Assembly: GCF_000332355.1 (NCBI RefSeq)
Contig: NZ_KB235960.1
Span: 136,301 to 200,300, forward strand
Length of the DNA: 64,000 nt
Direction: 5' to 3'
From: Baaleninema simplex PCC 7105
Lineage (GTDB): Bacteria; Cyanobacteriota; Cyanobacteriia; Cyanobacteriales; Geitlerinemataceae
In this document: one piece after another, positions 34,888 to 42,535 of the stretch
Numbering within the stretch: the stretch's first letter is position 1
How the letters are laid out: each line of letters begins with the position of its first letter
Made by a program: the position numbers and the translations under genes
Notes under the pieces: model-generated
The model's database searches: none
What the model was told of the DNA's origin: nothing
The model's input: only the letters and a program-made list of their open reading frames with translations

Positions 34888-34981
34888 GGGGTGGAAATGT
34901 CCTTGTTAAGTGATTTGTCCGAAAGGAACGATGTAACGAGGATTATCGCTGGTTTAGTAGATTCGAATCCTTCTCCACCCC
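34888..34981 (+). ncRNA. Y RNA-like unit 3 with tRNA-like ends
   Basis: A 94-nt unit. The acceptor-like stem GGGGTGGA (34888-34895) pairs with TCCACCCC (34974-34981). The T-loop-like ATTCGAATCC (34961-34970) has a weakened stem. In the middle, TCCTTGTTA (34900-34908) pairs fully with TAACGAGGA (34934-34942) and encloses TTTGTCC-gaaa-GGAACGATG. The conserved GAGGATTATCG follows (34938-34948). There is no proper D or anticodon arm, so this is not a functional tRNA. The tRNA-like end domain with an internal Y-type helix agrees with published bacterial Y RNAs that mimic tRNA. Confidence 0.65.
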
Positions 34982-35041
34982 CCTCTTTTCAGAGTAGAGT
35001 GAAGAGGGTAGAGTGAAGAGTGATGGTTTTGGGGTGTCAGT

Positions 35042-35392
35042 GTGAAGAGTCAGGTTTATGATAAGGCGTTTAAGTTTGCGATTCGGATTGTTAATGCTTA
35101 TAAATATCTGGTTCGAGAGAAACACGAACAGACATTATCTAAGCAGTTTTTGAGAAGTGGAACGAGTGTTGGGGCGAATATTGCTGAAGCTCAAGGCGCT
35201 TTTTCTAAGGCTGAATTTGCTGCCAAAATGTCCATCACGTACAAAGAATGTCTGTAAACTAAATATTGGCTATCTCTTCTCAAAGAGACGGGTTACATCA
35301 ATGTTGACGCTTTTAACAGCATTTATGCTGAGGCCGACGAAATCTCTAAAATTTTATCTGCCATCGTAAAAACTAGCCGAGAAAACTCCTAA
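35042..35392 (+). pseudogene. 23S rRNA IVS/four-helix-bundle (S23-like) protein gene with an in-frame stop
   Basis: The frame starts at GTG 35042 and encodes KSQVYDKAFKFAIRIVNAYK, FLRSGTSVGANIAEAQGAFSKAEFAAKMSITYKECL, the hallmark of the four-helix-bundle family first found in 23S rRNA intervening sequences. TAA at 35255-35257 interrupts it. The same frame then continues with family-like KYWLSLLKETGYINVDAFNSIY and ADEISKILSAIVKTSREN to TAA at 35390. A single base change therefore splits a 116-residue protein. It is either a recent nonsense mutation or read-through. Related proteins (Avd) accompany diversity-generating retroelements, but no reverse transcriptase is present. The gene lies inside the Y RNA array. 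Confidence 0.75.
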
Positions 35393-35430
35393 CACTCTTC
35401 CCTCTTCCCTCTTCCCTCTTCACTGAACAT

Positions 35431-35560
35431 GGGGTGGGTTGCTAGTGGAAAAGCACCAAATTTTGCCCTTCGGGGACGATGCGTTGAGGGTTATCGTTCT
35501 TTAGTCGAACACCTATTCCCTTACGCCCGGAGATTGCAGGTTCGACTCCTGCTCCACCCC
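35431..35560 (+). ncRNA. Y RNA-like unit 4 with tRNA-like ends
   Basis: A 130-nt unit. The acceptor-like GGGGTGGG (35431-35438) pairs with TCCACCCC (35553-35560). It has a perfect T arm GCAGG-TTCGACT-CCTGC (35536-35552). The interior holds the shared core TTTGCCC-ttc-GGGGACGATG and GAGGGTTATCG (35462-35496). The outer helix seen in units 1-3 is not obvious here, though GCGTTGAGGG may pair with CCCTTACGC downstream (35518-35526). It ends about 180 bases before the rsr start codon. Interpretation as a tRNA-mimicking Y RNA is inferred from shared motifs and position. Confidence 0.6.
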
Positions 35561-35604
35561 CCTCTTTTCAGGGAAGAGTGGAGAGGGAAGAGTGAAGAGT
35601 GACA

Positions 35605-35671
35605 GGGTGTGTGACGCGGTCATAAAATGTCTGGTGTTGACAGTAACGTGAGGTTTTCCGCGTCACGCACC
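35605..35671. repeat. GGTGYGTGAC inverted-repeat element, copy 2
   Basis: A 67-bp unit with ends gggtgtgtgacgcgg and ccgcgtcacgcacc, located between Y RNA unit 4 and rsr. It is preceded by agagtgaagagtgaca, as is copy 1, so Y RNA unit and repeat may have been duplicated together. Confidence 0.8.
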
Positions 35672-35743
35672 AACTAATAGTCACGCTGTGTTTTTTTACA
35701 GGTTTGGAAGTGTTTTTTCCCGGAAATGGTGAGGAGGCGATCT

Positions 35744-37345
35744 ATGAATTATAAGTTTTATACGCAGCCGACGCGGACGCCTCAGAGTCAGCCGATTCCG
35801 GGGCGGGAAAAGGAAATGATTCGCGGACGGTCCGGCGGGTATATGTTCGATGCGGGACTGTGGGCGATGGTGCGTCGCTGTTTGTTGGTGGGTACGGCGC
35901 AAAGTACGTACTACGCGAACAAGCGGGAACTGACTAACGAGTTTGTGGACGTGCTGTTTCAGGCGATTGATGAAAACCCGGAACGGGTGGCTCATGAAAT
36001 CGTCTACGCCAGTGACGGGCGATCGCTCAATAACAGTGCGCCGATCTTTGCGCTGGTGTTGTTGTCGATGGGTGAATCTCGCGCGGCGAAACAGGCGTTT
36101 TCGGACATCTTTTTGAAAGTCGTGCGAACGGGAAGCCACTTCTATGAATGGCTGAGTTACACGAAATCCGTACGCGGATTCGGGAAAGTCGTACGCGAAG
36201 CCGGTCAGTCTTGGTTGTCTCACAACGACGCGAAACGCTTGGCGTATCAACTGCTGAAGTATCAGCAACGTCATGGGTTTTCTCACCGAGACGCGTTGCG
36301 CCTGTTCCACGTCAAACCCCTGACGGAAGACCACGATCGCTTGTTCGATTGGGTCGTCAAAGGATGGGACGAACTCCCCGAAACGCCACCGTCGGACGCG
36401 TTGGCGCAGGTGTGGTGGTACGAATGGCTCAAACGCCATCCCGATCGCACCCACGAGGCGATCGTCGGAGGTCGGTTGACTCACGAAATGGCTGCCCCAG
36501 TGGGTAATATGGACGCGCAAGCGTGGCAGCTACTGTTTGAGGGAATGCCGATCGGGGCGATGTTGCGAAACCTGGGATCTCTGACGGAGTTAGGGGTTCT
36601 GGGAACGGGAACGCGTCAGAATCTCGATCGCGTCGAGACGGTTCTCAACTCTGCGACGCACCTGCGACGGGGACGCATTCACCCGATCGATGTCTTGAAG
36701 GCGTTGAAGACTTACCAGTCTGGGGGTCGCCTCGGACGCAGTCGGAAAACCTGGACTCCAGTTCAGCGTGTGGTGGACGTTCTCGAAAAAGCGGTGGAAC
36801 TGTCTTTTGAGGTGATGGAACCAACCGGAAAGGTGTTTCTGCACGCGGTGGACATCTCGAGTTCGATGTCGTACTACACCGTCAGTTCGGTGGGGTTGAC
36901 CTGTTGCGAAATTGCAGCGGCGATGGCGTTGGTGACGGCGAAAGCCGAGAAAAACTACGTCATTCGTGGGTTTTCGACGGACTTTAAGGATTTAAAGATT
37001 TCTCGTCGAGATTCCTTTGGGACTGCGCTGAGTAAGGTCAGCAACCAGAACTTCGGCGGAACGGATGCGTCGGTGGCTTACGACTGGGCGATTCGTCACA
37101 GTTTTAAAGCAGACGTCATCTGTTTCTGGACCGACAGCGAAAGCTGGGCGGGTCGCCGTCACCCGACGGAGGCGTTGGCGGAATATCGCCGCAAGGTGAA
37201 TCCGAACGTGAAGGCGGTTTATGTCACTCTGGCACCGTACCGAATTACGTTGGTCGATCCTAAAGATCCGCTGTCTTGGGATATGGGAGGGTTCGACCCC
37301 GGAACGCCTCGGCTGATTCAAATGTTGGCCGCTGATGAATTGTAG
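35744..37345 (+). CDS. rsr: Ro60 orthologue (TROVE plus vWA domain)
   Basis: 533 residues from ATG 35744, chosen because GAGGAGG lies 6 bases upstream. An in-frame ATG at 35726 lacks a Shine-Dalgarno sequence. The N-terminal TROVE HEAT-repeat ring (MIRGRSGGYMFDAGLWAMVRR; LSMGESRAAKQAFSDIFLKVVRTGSHFYEW; GTRQNLDRVETVL) is followed by a von Willebrand A domain. The MIDAS motif is VDISSSM (Asp370 on this start), with GGTDAS and FWTDSES. Bacterial Ro60 (Rsr) binds Y RNA and structured RNAs, joins polynucleotide phosphorylase for RNA decay and helps recovery after stress. Four Y RNA-like units lie immediately upstream on the same strand. A strong terminator follows at 37365. Confidence 0.95.
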   Translation: MNYKFYTQPTRTPQSQPIPGREKEMIRGRSGGYMFDAGLWAMVRRCLLVGTAQSTYYANKRELTNEFVDVLFQAIDENPERVAHEIVYASDGRSLNNSAPIFALVLLSMGESRAAKQAFSDIFLKVVRTGSHFYEWLSYTKSVRGFGKVVREAGQSWLSHNDAKRLAYQLLKYQQRHGFSHRDALRLFHVKPLTEDHDRLFDWVVKGWDELPETPPSDALAQVWWYEWLKRHPDRTHEAIVGGRLTHEMAAPVGNMDAQAWQLLFEGMPIGAMLRNLGSLTELGVLGTGTRQNLDRVETVLNSATHLRRGRIHPIDVLKALKTYQSGGRLGRSRKTWTPVQRVVDVLEKAVELSFEVMEPTGKVFLHAVDISSSMSYYTVSSVGLTCCEIAAAMALVTAKAEKNYVIRGFSTDFKDLKISRRDSFGTALSKVSNQNFGGTDASVAYDWAIRHSFKADVICFWTDSESWAGRRHPTEALAEYRRKVNPNVKAVYVTLAPYRITLVDPKDPLSWDMGGFDPGTPRLIQMLAADEL

Positions 37346-37364
37346 TTGTTTGCTTGGTTCGGCT

Positions 37365-37395
37365 GGGCGATTCTTTCGGGAATCGCCCTTTTTTT
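37365..37395 (+). terminator. intrinsic terminator of rsr
   Basis: GGGCGATTC-tttcg-GGAATCGCCC followed by a run of seven T residues, 20 bases after the rsr stop. Confidence 0.9.
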
Positions 37396-37419
37396 GGGTT
37401 GACGATCGCTCGACAGTGT

Positions 37420-37524
37420 TCACCCCAACGATAGGGCGTTCTGCACCTCGACACGGGTGCGATCGGCGACGACGCCTAATACTTCTCCCGTCGAGATTTG
37501 ACGAATTACTGTATCTAACGCCAT
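37420..37524 (-). CDS. possible small protein or gene remnant, 34 aa
   Basis: Reads MALDTVIRQISTGEVLGVVA then DRTRVEVQNALSLG from ATG 37524. The frame is open further upstream to 37629, but the extra part overlaps a dispersed repeat. Composition is protein-like and GC-rich compared with the flanking AT-rich DNA. I do not recognise the family. It could be the C-terminal remnant of a larger gene. Confidence 0.25.
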   Translation of the reverse strand: MALDTVIRQISTGEVLGVVADRTRVEVQNALSLG

Positions 37525-37585
37525 CGTTCCCACGTTGGTAGTAATGAGGAGTAATGCTACTTTGGTTTTTAGATCCTTGCCACAG

Positions 37586-37627
37586 AAGGATTGTGACCGA
37601 CTAGCATCATTAGAGTGTAGCACTACC
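37586..37627. repeat. 42-bp AGCATCATTAGAGTG repeat, copy 1
   Basis: Matches 42457-42498 (upstream of lipA) with a few substitutions. The shared core is agcatcattagagtg followed by cactacc. Both copies are non-coding. Confidence 0.7.
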
Positions 37628-37997
37628 AAATTCCTCCATCATTTCAGCATATCGTTTTTTAGCTCGCTCTAGGTACATCTAAGTTTCTCCCTCGATTGTT
37701 GCTGTATTTTTATTTCTAAGAGTTGTCTTTAATTTGATTTTAGAGTCTCATATAGTTCGACTAGACTTAAATTTTTTTAAACTTATTTCGTAAAAAAGTA
37801 AACTCTTTTTTCTACTCTCATAAAAGAAGCCACTCTTCATTATTTTAGGATCTTCTGAGTTTGTAAAAAAATGTATTTTAGGCTGAAAAACCTAACCTCG
37901 ATCGCTAAAACCTTCAGTATCACCTTGTCTGGACACAAAAAACTACCGTATATCAATAAGACCCTTATTTTATCAAATCGATTTATCCAAACTGGTA
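37628..37997. other. AT-rich intergenic DNA
   Basis: 370 bases, strongly AT-rich, with no gene or structured RNA that I can support. It marks the start of a low-GC patch extending to about 39.7 kb. Confidence 0.5.
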
Positions 37998-38561
37998 TTA
38001 ATATTCTCCATTTCTTTCTGTAATTCTCTTAATATAATGTTTATGAAGATGAGTGACATACACATTTATTTTTCTTGCAATAAACTCAGAAAAACTTTTA
38101 TAATTCATTCCTGGTAAATCTCTATATTTTATTTCTGAAAGCTCTAGCCCCACTTCGTATTTTTCATCCCAGTAGTAAACTGGAGGATTTTCTCCTTCTG
38201 TCAATTTGATATAGTACATATTCGATCCCAAATGCTCGACTAATGCAAAAAAATCAGGATCGAGAGATTTTCTTTTTTCAAAGGATTGAAGCATATCAAG
38301 AATATCTCGACCGTTGGTTTCTACAAGAAATTTTGCAGATTGGTATGAGAAGTCAGTTGCATTAAAAAGTCCTGCAATTTGATGGCCACCATACAGCAAA
38401 AACTCTTTATAAGCAATTGGTAATTTATAGGGGGGTGATAATAGCAATTCGAGATCGGTTACTTCTTTTATAGTGCATGGTAAAATTCTTCTCTCTTCTT
38501 CTTTGACATGACTTTCAAACAAATTAATTGCTTCTTGAATATATTGAAACTTCATTAGCAC
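37998..38561 (-). CDS. SMI1/KNR4 (SUKH) family protein
   Basis: 187 residues. The SUKH fold pattern is visible: EVTDLELLLSPPYKLPIAYKEFLLYGGHQIAGLF near 33-66, then FFALVEHLGSNMYYIKLTEGENPPVYYWDE (104-133), and a C-terminal helix SFSEFIARKINVY. SUKH proteins are often immunity proteins for diverse nuclease toxins, and some are general cytosolic proteins. No toxin gene is adjacent, so it may be an orphan immunity gene. Low GC content suggests acquisition. The start is ATG 38561, with a second ATG two codons later. Confidence 0.8.
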   Translation of the reverse strand: MLMKFQYIQEAINLFESHVKEEERRILPCTIKEVTDLELLLSPPYKLPIAYKEFLLYGGHQIAGLFNATDFSYQSAKFLVETNGRDILDMLQSFEKRKSLDPDFFALVEHLGSNMYYIKLTEGENPPVYYWDEKYEVGLELSEIKYRDLPGMNYKSFSEFIARKINVYVTHLHKHYIKRITERNGEY

Positions 38562-38812
38562 TTCTTCAGTCTGTTATTAAATGCCAGAACTATCGGCTTG
38601 AGGATCTGGACGATCGCGATCGCTCATCCCCTAAACTGTTCCCTGTTCCCCGTTTCCTTCCTCCACCAACCGTCTTTTTCGGCAAACTCTAGTTAAAAAC
38701 TGGAGTTCTTGAAATTTAGAAAAAATAAAACCCAAATTTAAACTGGCGTTGAAAAATTATTTCAAATTCAACTGAATCCAAAACAAAAAAAGAACGTCGA
38801 AAACTTGTAAAC

Positions 38813-39274
38813 TTATAAAAAGTCAGGAGGTACAATGCTCCCATTGAATTGTTGTTGAAGATCTTCTAAAATTAGGAGCGATGCCTCTTTATCATCTTCT
38901 TCGATCGCCCGTTTAATATCTTTAATGCGATCGTGAATATCTTCACGGGTTTCTGGCAAGACTGTACTGAACTGCATCCAGTTATAAAGATGGTAAATGA
39001 GGTGATAAACTGCGCCAATATCTAATTTATGGTTTTCGGGATCTCGTAAAAAAAGCTCCACATCAACAAGCCAGTCGAGAGCAGCGTGAATTCCGTCAAC
39101 ATAAATATGAAAAACTGCTGTCCCGATCGCAAAGTCAGGAGCGCTAGGGTACGCCGATCGAAACGCTTTGCGAGCTTCGTCGGGAATCTGTTCTCGCTCT
39201 AGCAAGGCTTGGATGATTTCGAGTTTTTTTCGGCGAGAAGGTTTTAAGTGTGAGAAGTTTTGAGAGTCAGACAT
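38813..39274 (-). CDS. hypothetical protein, 153 aa
   Basis: A soluble acidic helical protein (LKPSRRKKLEIIQALLEREQIPDEARKAFRSAYPSAPDFAIG, IHAALDWLVDVELFLRDPEN). It has no signal peptide or recognised motif. It lies in the same low-GC patch and on the same strand as the SUKH gene, separated by 250 bases. It might be another defence or immunity accessory gene. There is no direct evidence of function. Confidence 0.5.
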   Translation of the reverse strand: MSDSQNFSHLKPSRRKKLEIIQALLEREQIPDEARKAFRSAYPSAPDFAIGTAVFHIYVDGIHAALDWLVDVELFLRDPENHKLDIGAVYHLIYHLYNWMQFSTVLPETREDIHDRIKDIKRAIEEDDKEASLLILEDLQQQFNGSIVPPDFL

Positions 39275-39802
39275 GGCGATTTTGATAAAACAAACAGCGT
39301 TTATTGAGATATTTTTTGGAGTTTGAATTTTAGATATTTTTTAATAAGATAGATTCGATCGGGTTTAGAGAAGCCGAAATTCAAACGTAATTCGCTAAAA
39401 CTTTCAGTCTTATATTTGATTTTTGCTTCTAAAAAATACGTTTTAAAAAGATTTTTATATTTTTGTTGAGATTGAAAATTTAATCGATGGATTTATTTAT
39501 GGGAACCTCGAAAAATTGATTCTGGCTCAAACTCCAATGGCTGAAACCCTTGAAGTCTCGTTATCGATTCTCGATAGTAGAGCCTGTTTCTCAATAAGCT
39601 TGAATTAATCGAGATGCTCTGTAGTCAAACAGCTTATTTAGTTCGATTTTAAATTTTCAACAAACGCGACGATCGCCGTTTAGAGTGGTAGAAACGAACA
39701 AGCTGAATACACTGTCCACCCGATTCTACCTCGATTTTATCCCGATCGCCTAAAAGATACATCGCGTCACTCGTCGAAGACAAACCACACCGAGAAACCA
39801 TC
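39275..39802. other. intergenic region upstream of the YbjN-like gene
   Basis: 528 bases with no recognisable gene, low GC until about 39650. The last 150 bases return to core-like composition and presumably hold the promoter for the gene at 39803. Confidence 0.5.
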
Positions 39803-40273
39803 ATGAAATTTGAAACCACCGTTCAAGAAGCCTGTTTCGATCGCATCGCCGGATGGATGCGAGAGTTATTCGGAAAACTTCCCTGTGCGCGTCCCGACGT
39901 TCCCGGTTTGGGGGTTTTCCGAGGTTCGGCACTCGTGGAAGTATTCGTATTCCCCTGGGGAGACGACGAAGCCGTCATTCACACGCGATCGTCGGTCATC
40001 AAAGGGGCAAACCTCACCCCAGACTTAATGAAGTTCCTGCTCGAAGTCAACGCACAAATGCGATTCGGAGCCTTCGCCCTCGATTCAGACGGCAATATTT
40101 TATTCGAGCATACGATCGTCGGCTCGACCTGCGATCGCAAAGAACTCGAAGCCTCCGTCAACGCAGTGTTAGAAGTAGCCGACGAGTACGACGACTACAT
40201 CCTCGAAAACTGGGGCGGACAGCGGGCGCTCGATCGCCTTCAGGTATACTCCCCCACCGCCGCCTCGTCTTAA
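39803..40273 (+). CDS. YbjN / type III secretion chaperone-like domain protein
   Basis: 156 residues with the alpha/beta fold of YbjN-type proteins: MKFETTVQEACFDRIAGWMRELFGKLPC, VEVFVFPWGDDEAVIHTRSSVIKGANLTPDLMKFLLEVNAQMRFGAFALD, and GNILFEHTIVGSTCDRKELEASVNAVLEVADEYDDYI. Its cyanobacterial relatives are widely conserved but biochemically uncharacterised, possibly chaperone-like. It is convergent with raf1, with only 4 bases between stop codons. ATG at 39803 gives the typical N-terminus. Confidence 0.75.
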   Translation: MKFETTVQEACFDRIAGWMRELFGKLPCARPDVPGLGVFRGSALVEVFVFPWGDDEAVIHTRSSVIKGANLTPDLMKFLLEVNAQMRFGAFALDSDGNILFEHTIVGSTCDRKELEASVNAVLEVADEYDDYILENWGGQRALDRLQVYSPTAASS

Positions 40274-40277
40274 TCGC

Positions 40278-41354
40278 TCAATCGTCCATCTGCCACGGTT
40301 GGATTAAATGCCCCTCGTCGAGAATTCGTTTCGGGCGCAAAATCAACACCACTTGTCCGAGAACAGTTTCGGCCGGGGCTTCATCAAACCAAGCAACATC
40401 GACAGTATCGCCCGTTTCGACCAAAAAGTAGCTGTTGGGATTCCACGCTCGCACGGCGCGATCGACCACCACCACCACCTGTTCGGTTCTGCCCTCGGGA
40501 GCGTTGGGTAAATCGGTACTGCGCGTGAGAACGGCGACGGGATCGGCAGCTCTAAGAACCACTTGCCAACCTGGAACGGGAATGCAAGCGGTATTCGGAG
40601 GAACGGTGGTGATGCGAAACGGTTCGATCGCCGTCACCGGAGAGAGCGTTTCGATATCCGACGCCGAAAGCGGGAACTCTCCCGCCACCGGAACGAGACG
40701 GGGCAGTTCGTCTTCTTGTTCGAGACGGTAAAAGGGCAGTCGAGGCGCTTGGTATTTCGGCGGAGCGCTAATCTCACTCAACAGCTTTTCTAACTGTTGG
40801 CGAGCGCCGTCGGTTTGCACGAACTTCAACCCTCGAGCGATGAGGCGAGTTCGCTCGGCGAGGTCTTTTTTCTGACGAGCTTGTCGCCAGCACTGATAGG
40901 CAACTGCATCCCCCGGTCGAGACGTAAAGCCCTCTGGTAAATTCGACAGACGAGAAGTCAGTTTCATATCGCGGGTGAGGCTGTGAGCGTCATCGACATC
41001 GAACTGTTTTTCGGCAGCCAGTTCCACCGCAGCAGATCGTTGTTGGCGGTTTAACAGGCGAAATTCGTAGAGAACGTCACTGTGGGGACCTTCGCTGTAG
41101 GCTTTGGCGCGATCGGAAACGCCGACTTCGACGATGCTGTCATACACTTGCGCGGCGACGATGACTTGATTTTGGACGGCCGCTTCAAATCCCGTTTCTT
41201 CAAAAATATTGTTGGGGTCGTATCCTGCTTTGTGGAGTTGGTGGCAGGCTTTCCCCCACGCGATCCAATTTCCGTCTTTATGACGGAGCGATCGCAACAA
41301 ATCGCGGACTTCTTCGTCAGACAGTTCGAGGCGGTCTCGGCTGTGTTCGCTCAT
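40278..41354 (-). CDS. raf1: Rubisco accumulation factor 1
   Basis: 358 residues. Raf1 is a dimeric assembly chaperone that stabilises RbcL dimers before RbcS binds. The N-terminal alpha-helical domain (ELSDEEVRDLLRSLRHKDGNWIAWGKACHQLHKAGYDPNNIFEETGF; LLNRQQRSAAVELAAEKQFDVDDAHSLTRDMKL) is followed by a flexible linker (about 190-205). A C-terminal beta domain follows (YRLEQEDELPRLVPVAGEFPL; VPGWQVVLRAADPVAVL; YFLVETGDTVDVAWFDEAP). Domain order and length are normal. Its neighbour 200 bases upstream, divergently oriented, is ccmO, so two carbon-fixation genes share a promoter region. Confidence 0.95.
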   Translation of the reverse strand: MSEHSRDRLELSDEEVRDLLRSLRHKDGNWIAWGKACHQLHKAGYDPNNIFEETGFEAAVQNQVIVAAQVYDSIVEVGVSDRAKAYSEGPHSDVLYEFRLLNRQQRSAAVELAAEKQFDVDDAHSLTRDMKLTSRLSNLPEGFTSRPGDAVAYQCWRQARQKKDLAERTRLIARGLKFVQTDGARQQLEKLLSEISAPPKYQAPRLPFYRLEQEDELPRLVPVAGEFPLSASDIETLSPVTAIEPFRITTVPPNTACIPVPGWQVVLRAADPVAVLTRSTDLPNAPEGRTEQVVVVVDRAVRAWNPNSYFLVETGDTVDVAWFDEAPAETVLGQVVLILRPKRILDEGHLIQPWQMDD

Positions 41355-41561
41355 TTCCAGGCAGATATGTATGAATCGAAAGCGTTTTTAGTATAAGAGG
41401 AATCGCAGGGAGCGATCGCCCTCGAGGGAAAGTCCGAGTCTTCCTCAAGGGCGAACTCCCTCAACTTTGGGATTGCCGATACAATAGTAGGGGCGAACGG
41501 CGTTCGTTAACGATCTAACATTTGCAAGCAGTTTGCAGCCGCTTGACAACCACGAGTTTCA

Positions 41562-42443
41562 ATGTCTCAACCCCCCATCTCTCGTTTTCATGCAACGACT
41601 CCTCTACACAAACCACGGGAGCGGTTTCAATTTCAAGATACAGCTTTAGGCTTAGTTTCGACCCGCAGCTTTCCGGCCATCGTCGGTACGGCCGACATGA
41701 TGCTGAAATCGGCCGACGTCACCCTCGTCGGTTACGAGAAAATCGGCAGCGGTTACTGTACGGCGATCGTGCGCGGACGCTATCCCGACGTACGTTTAGC
41801 GGTTGAAGAAGGGGCGAAAACGGCCGAACAGTTCGGACAGTTAGTCTCGAAGTTAGTGATTCCGCGTCCGATGCCGAATTTAGAGGTGGTGTTTCCCCTG
41901 GGCAGTCGCTTGGCGGAACTATGTCAGAAGCAGCGAGGTTACTCTCGCTTGAGCAATCGCGCGATCGGTTTGTTGGAAACGCGGGGCTTTCCGGCGATGG
42001 TGGGGGCTTCCGATGCCATGTTGAAATCGGCCGACGTGCAACTGGCGGCTTACGAAACGATTGGAGATGGGTTGTGTACGGCGATCGTGCGCGGTACGGT
42101 GGCTAACGTCGCCGTGGCGATCGAAGCCGGAATGCACGAAGCCGAACGTATTGGGGAACTGCACGCGGTGATGGTGATTCCCCGATTGCTGGAAGATTTG
42201 GAAAACGTGCTTCCGGTGGCGAGTTACTGGCTCGACGAACAAGCACCGCTGCCGGTGTTGGTGTCGAGTCCTGTAGAAGAGAAACGAGCCGAACCGTTGA
42301 AGTTACCGGAACTGGAAAAAGTCCCCGTCGAACTCGAGCGGGTCGAGGAGGTCGAAGAAATCGAGATCCGCCCCGAACCCCTTCAAGAACCTCGTCAACT
42401 GCCGCAATCTCCGCCCCAGGAACAGTCGTTCGAGTTAGATTAG
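41562..42443 (+). CDS. ccmO: carboxysome shell protein CcmO (tandem BMC domains)
   Basis: 293 residues with two BMC domains. Domain 1 covers about 26-110 (LGLVSTRSFPAIVGTADMMLKSADVTLVGYEKIGSGYCTAIVRG, ending VIPRPMPNLEVVFP). Domain 2 covers about 131-215 (IGLLETRGFPAMVGASDAMLKSADVQLAAYETIGDGLCTAIVRG, ending VIPRLLEDLENVLPV). A Glu/Pro-rich tail of about 75 residues follows. The tandem fusion forms pseudohexameric trimers in the beta-carboxysome facet. CcmO is commonly encoded away from ccmKLMN, as here. The acidic tail (VEEVEEIEIRPEPLQEP) is longer than in compact homologues and may be disordered. It is divergent from raf1. Confidence 0.92.
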   Translation: MSQPPISRFHATTPLHKPRERFQFQDTALGLVSTRSFPAIVGTADMMLKSADVTLVGYEKIGSGYCTAIVRGRYPDVRLAVEEGAKTAEQFGQLVSKLVIPRPMPNLEVVFPLGSRLAELCQKQRGYSRLSNRAIGLLETRGFPAMVGASDAMLKSADVQLAAYETIGDGLCTAIVRGTVANVAVAIEAGMHEAERIGELHAVMVIPRLLEDLENVLPVASYWLDEQAPLPVLVSSPVEEKRAEPLKLPELEKVPVELERVEEVEEIEIRPEPLQEPRQLPQSPPQEQSFELD

Positions 42444-42456
42444 CGCTCGTCGAACA

Positions 42457-42498
42457 AAGGATTTTGACTGACCAGCATCATTAGAGTGCAACACTACC
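42457..42498. repeat. 42-bp AGCATCATTAGAGTG repeat, copy 2
   Basis: Second copy of the sequence at 37586-37627, between ccmO and lipA, ending about 38 bases before the lipA ATG. It could be an operator-like element or a dispersed repeat. Confidence 0.7.
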
Positions 42499-42535
42499 CT
42501 AATTCTTTTTGAAGTTTCAGACCTCCTTTAACCTT

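Noticed and set aside
35042-35392. S23-like protein considered as Avd of a diversity-generating retroelement
   Set aside because: No reverse transcriptase and no template/variable repeat pair was found in the window.
35696-36520. A 274-residue open frame antisense to rsr
   Set aside because: Its residues mirror the codon pattern of the TROVE gene, and it has no own start context.
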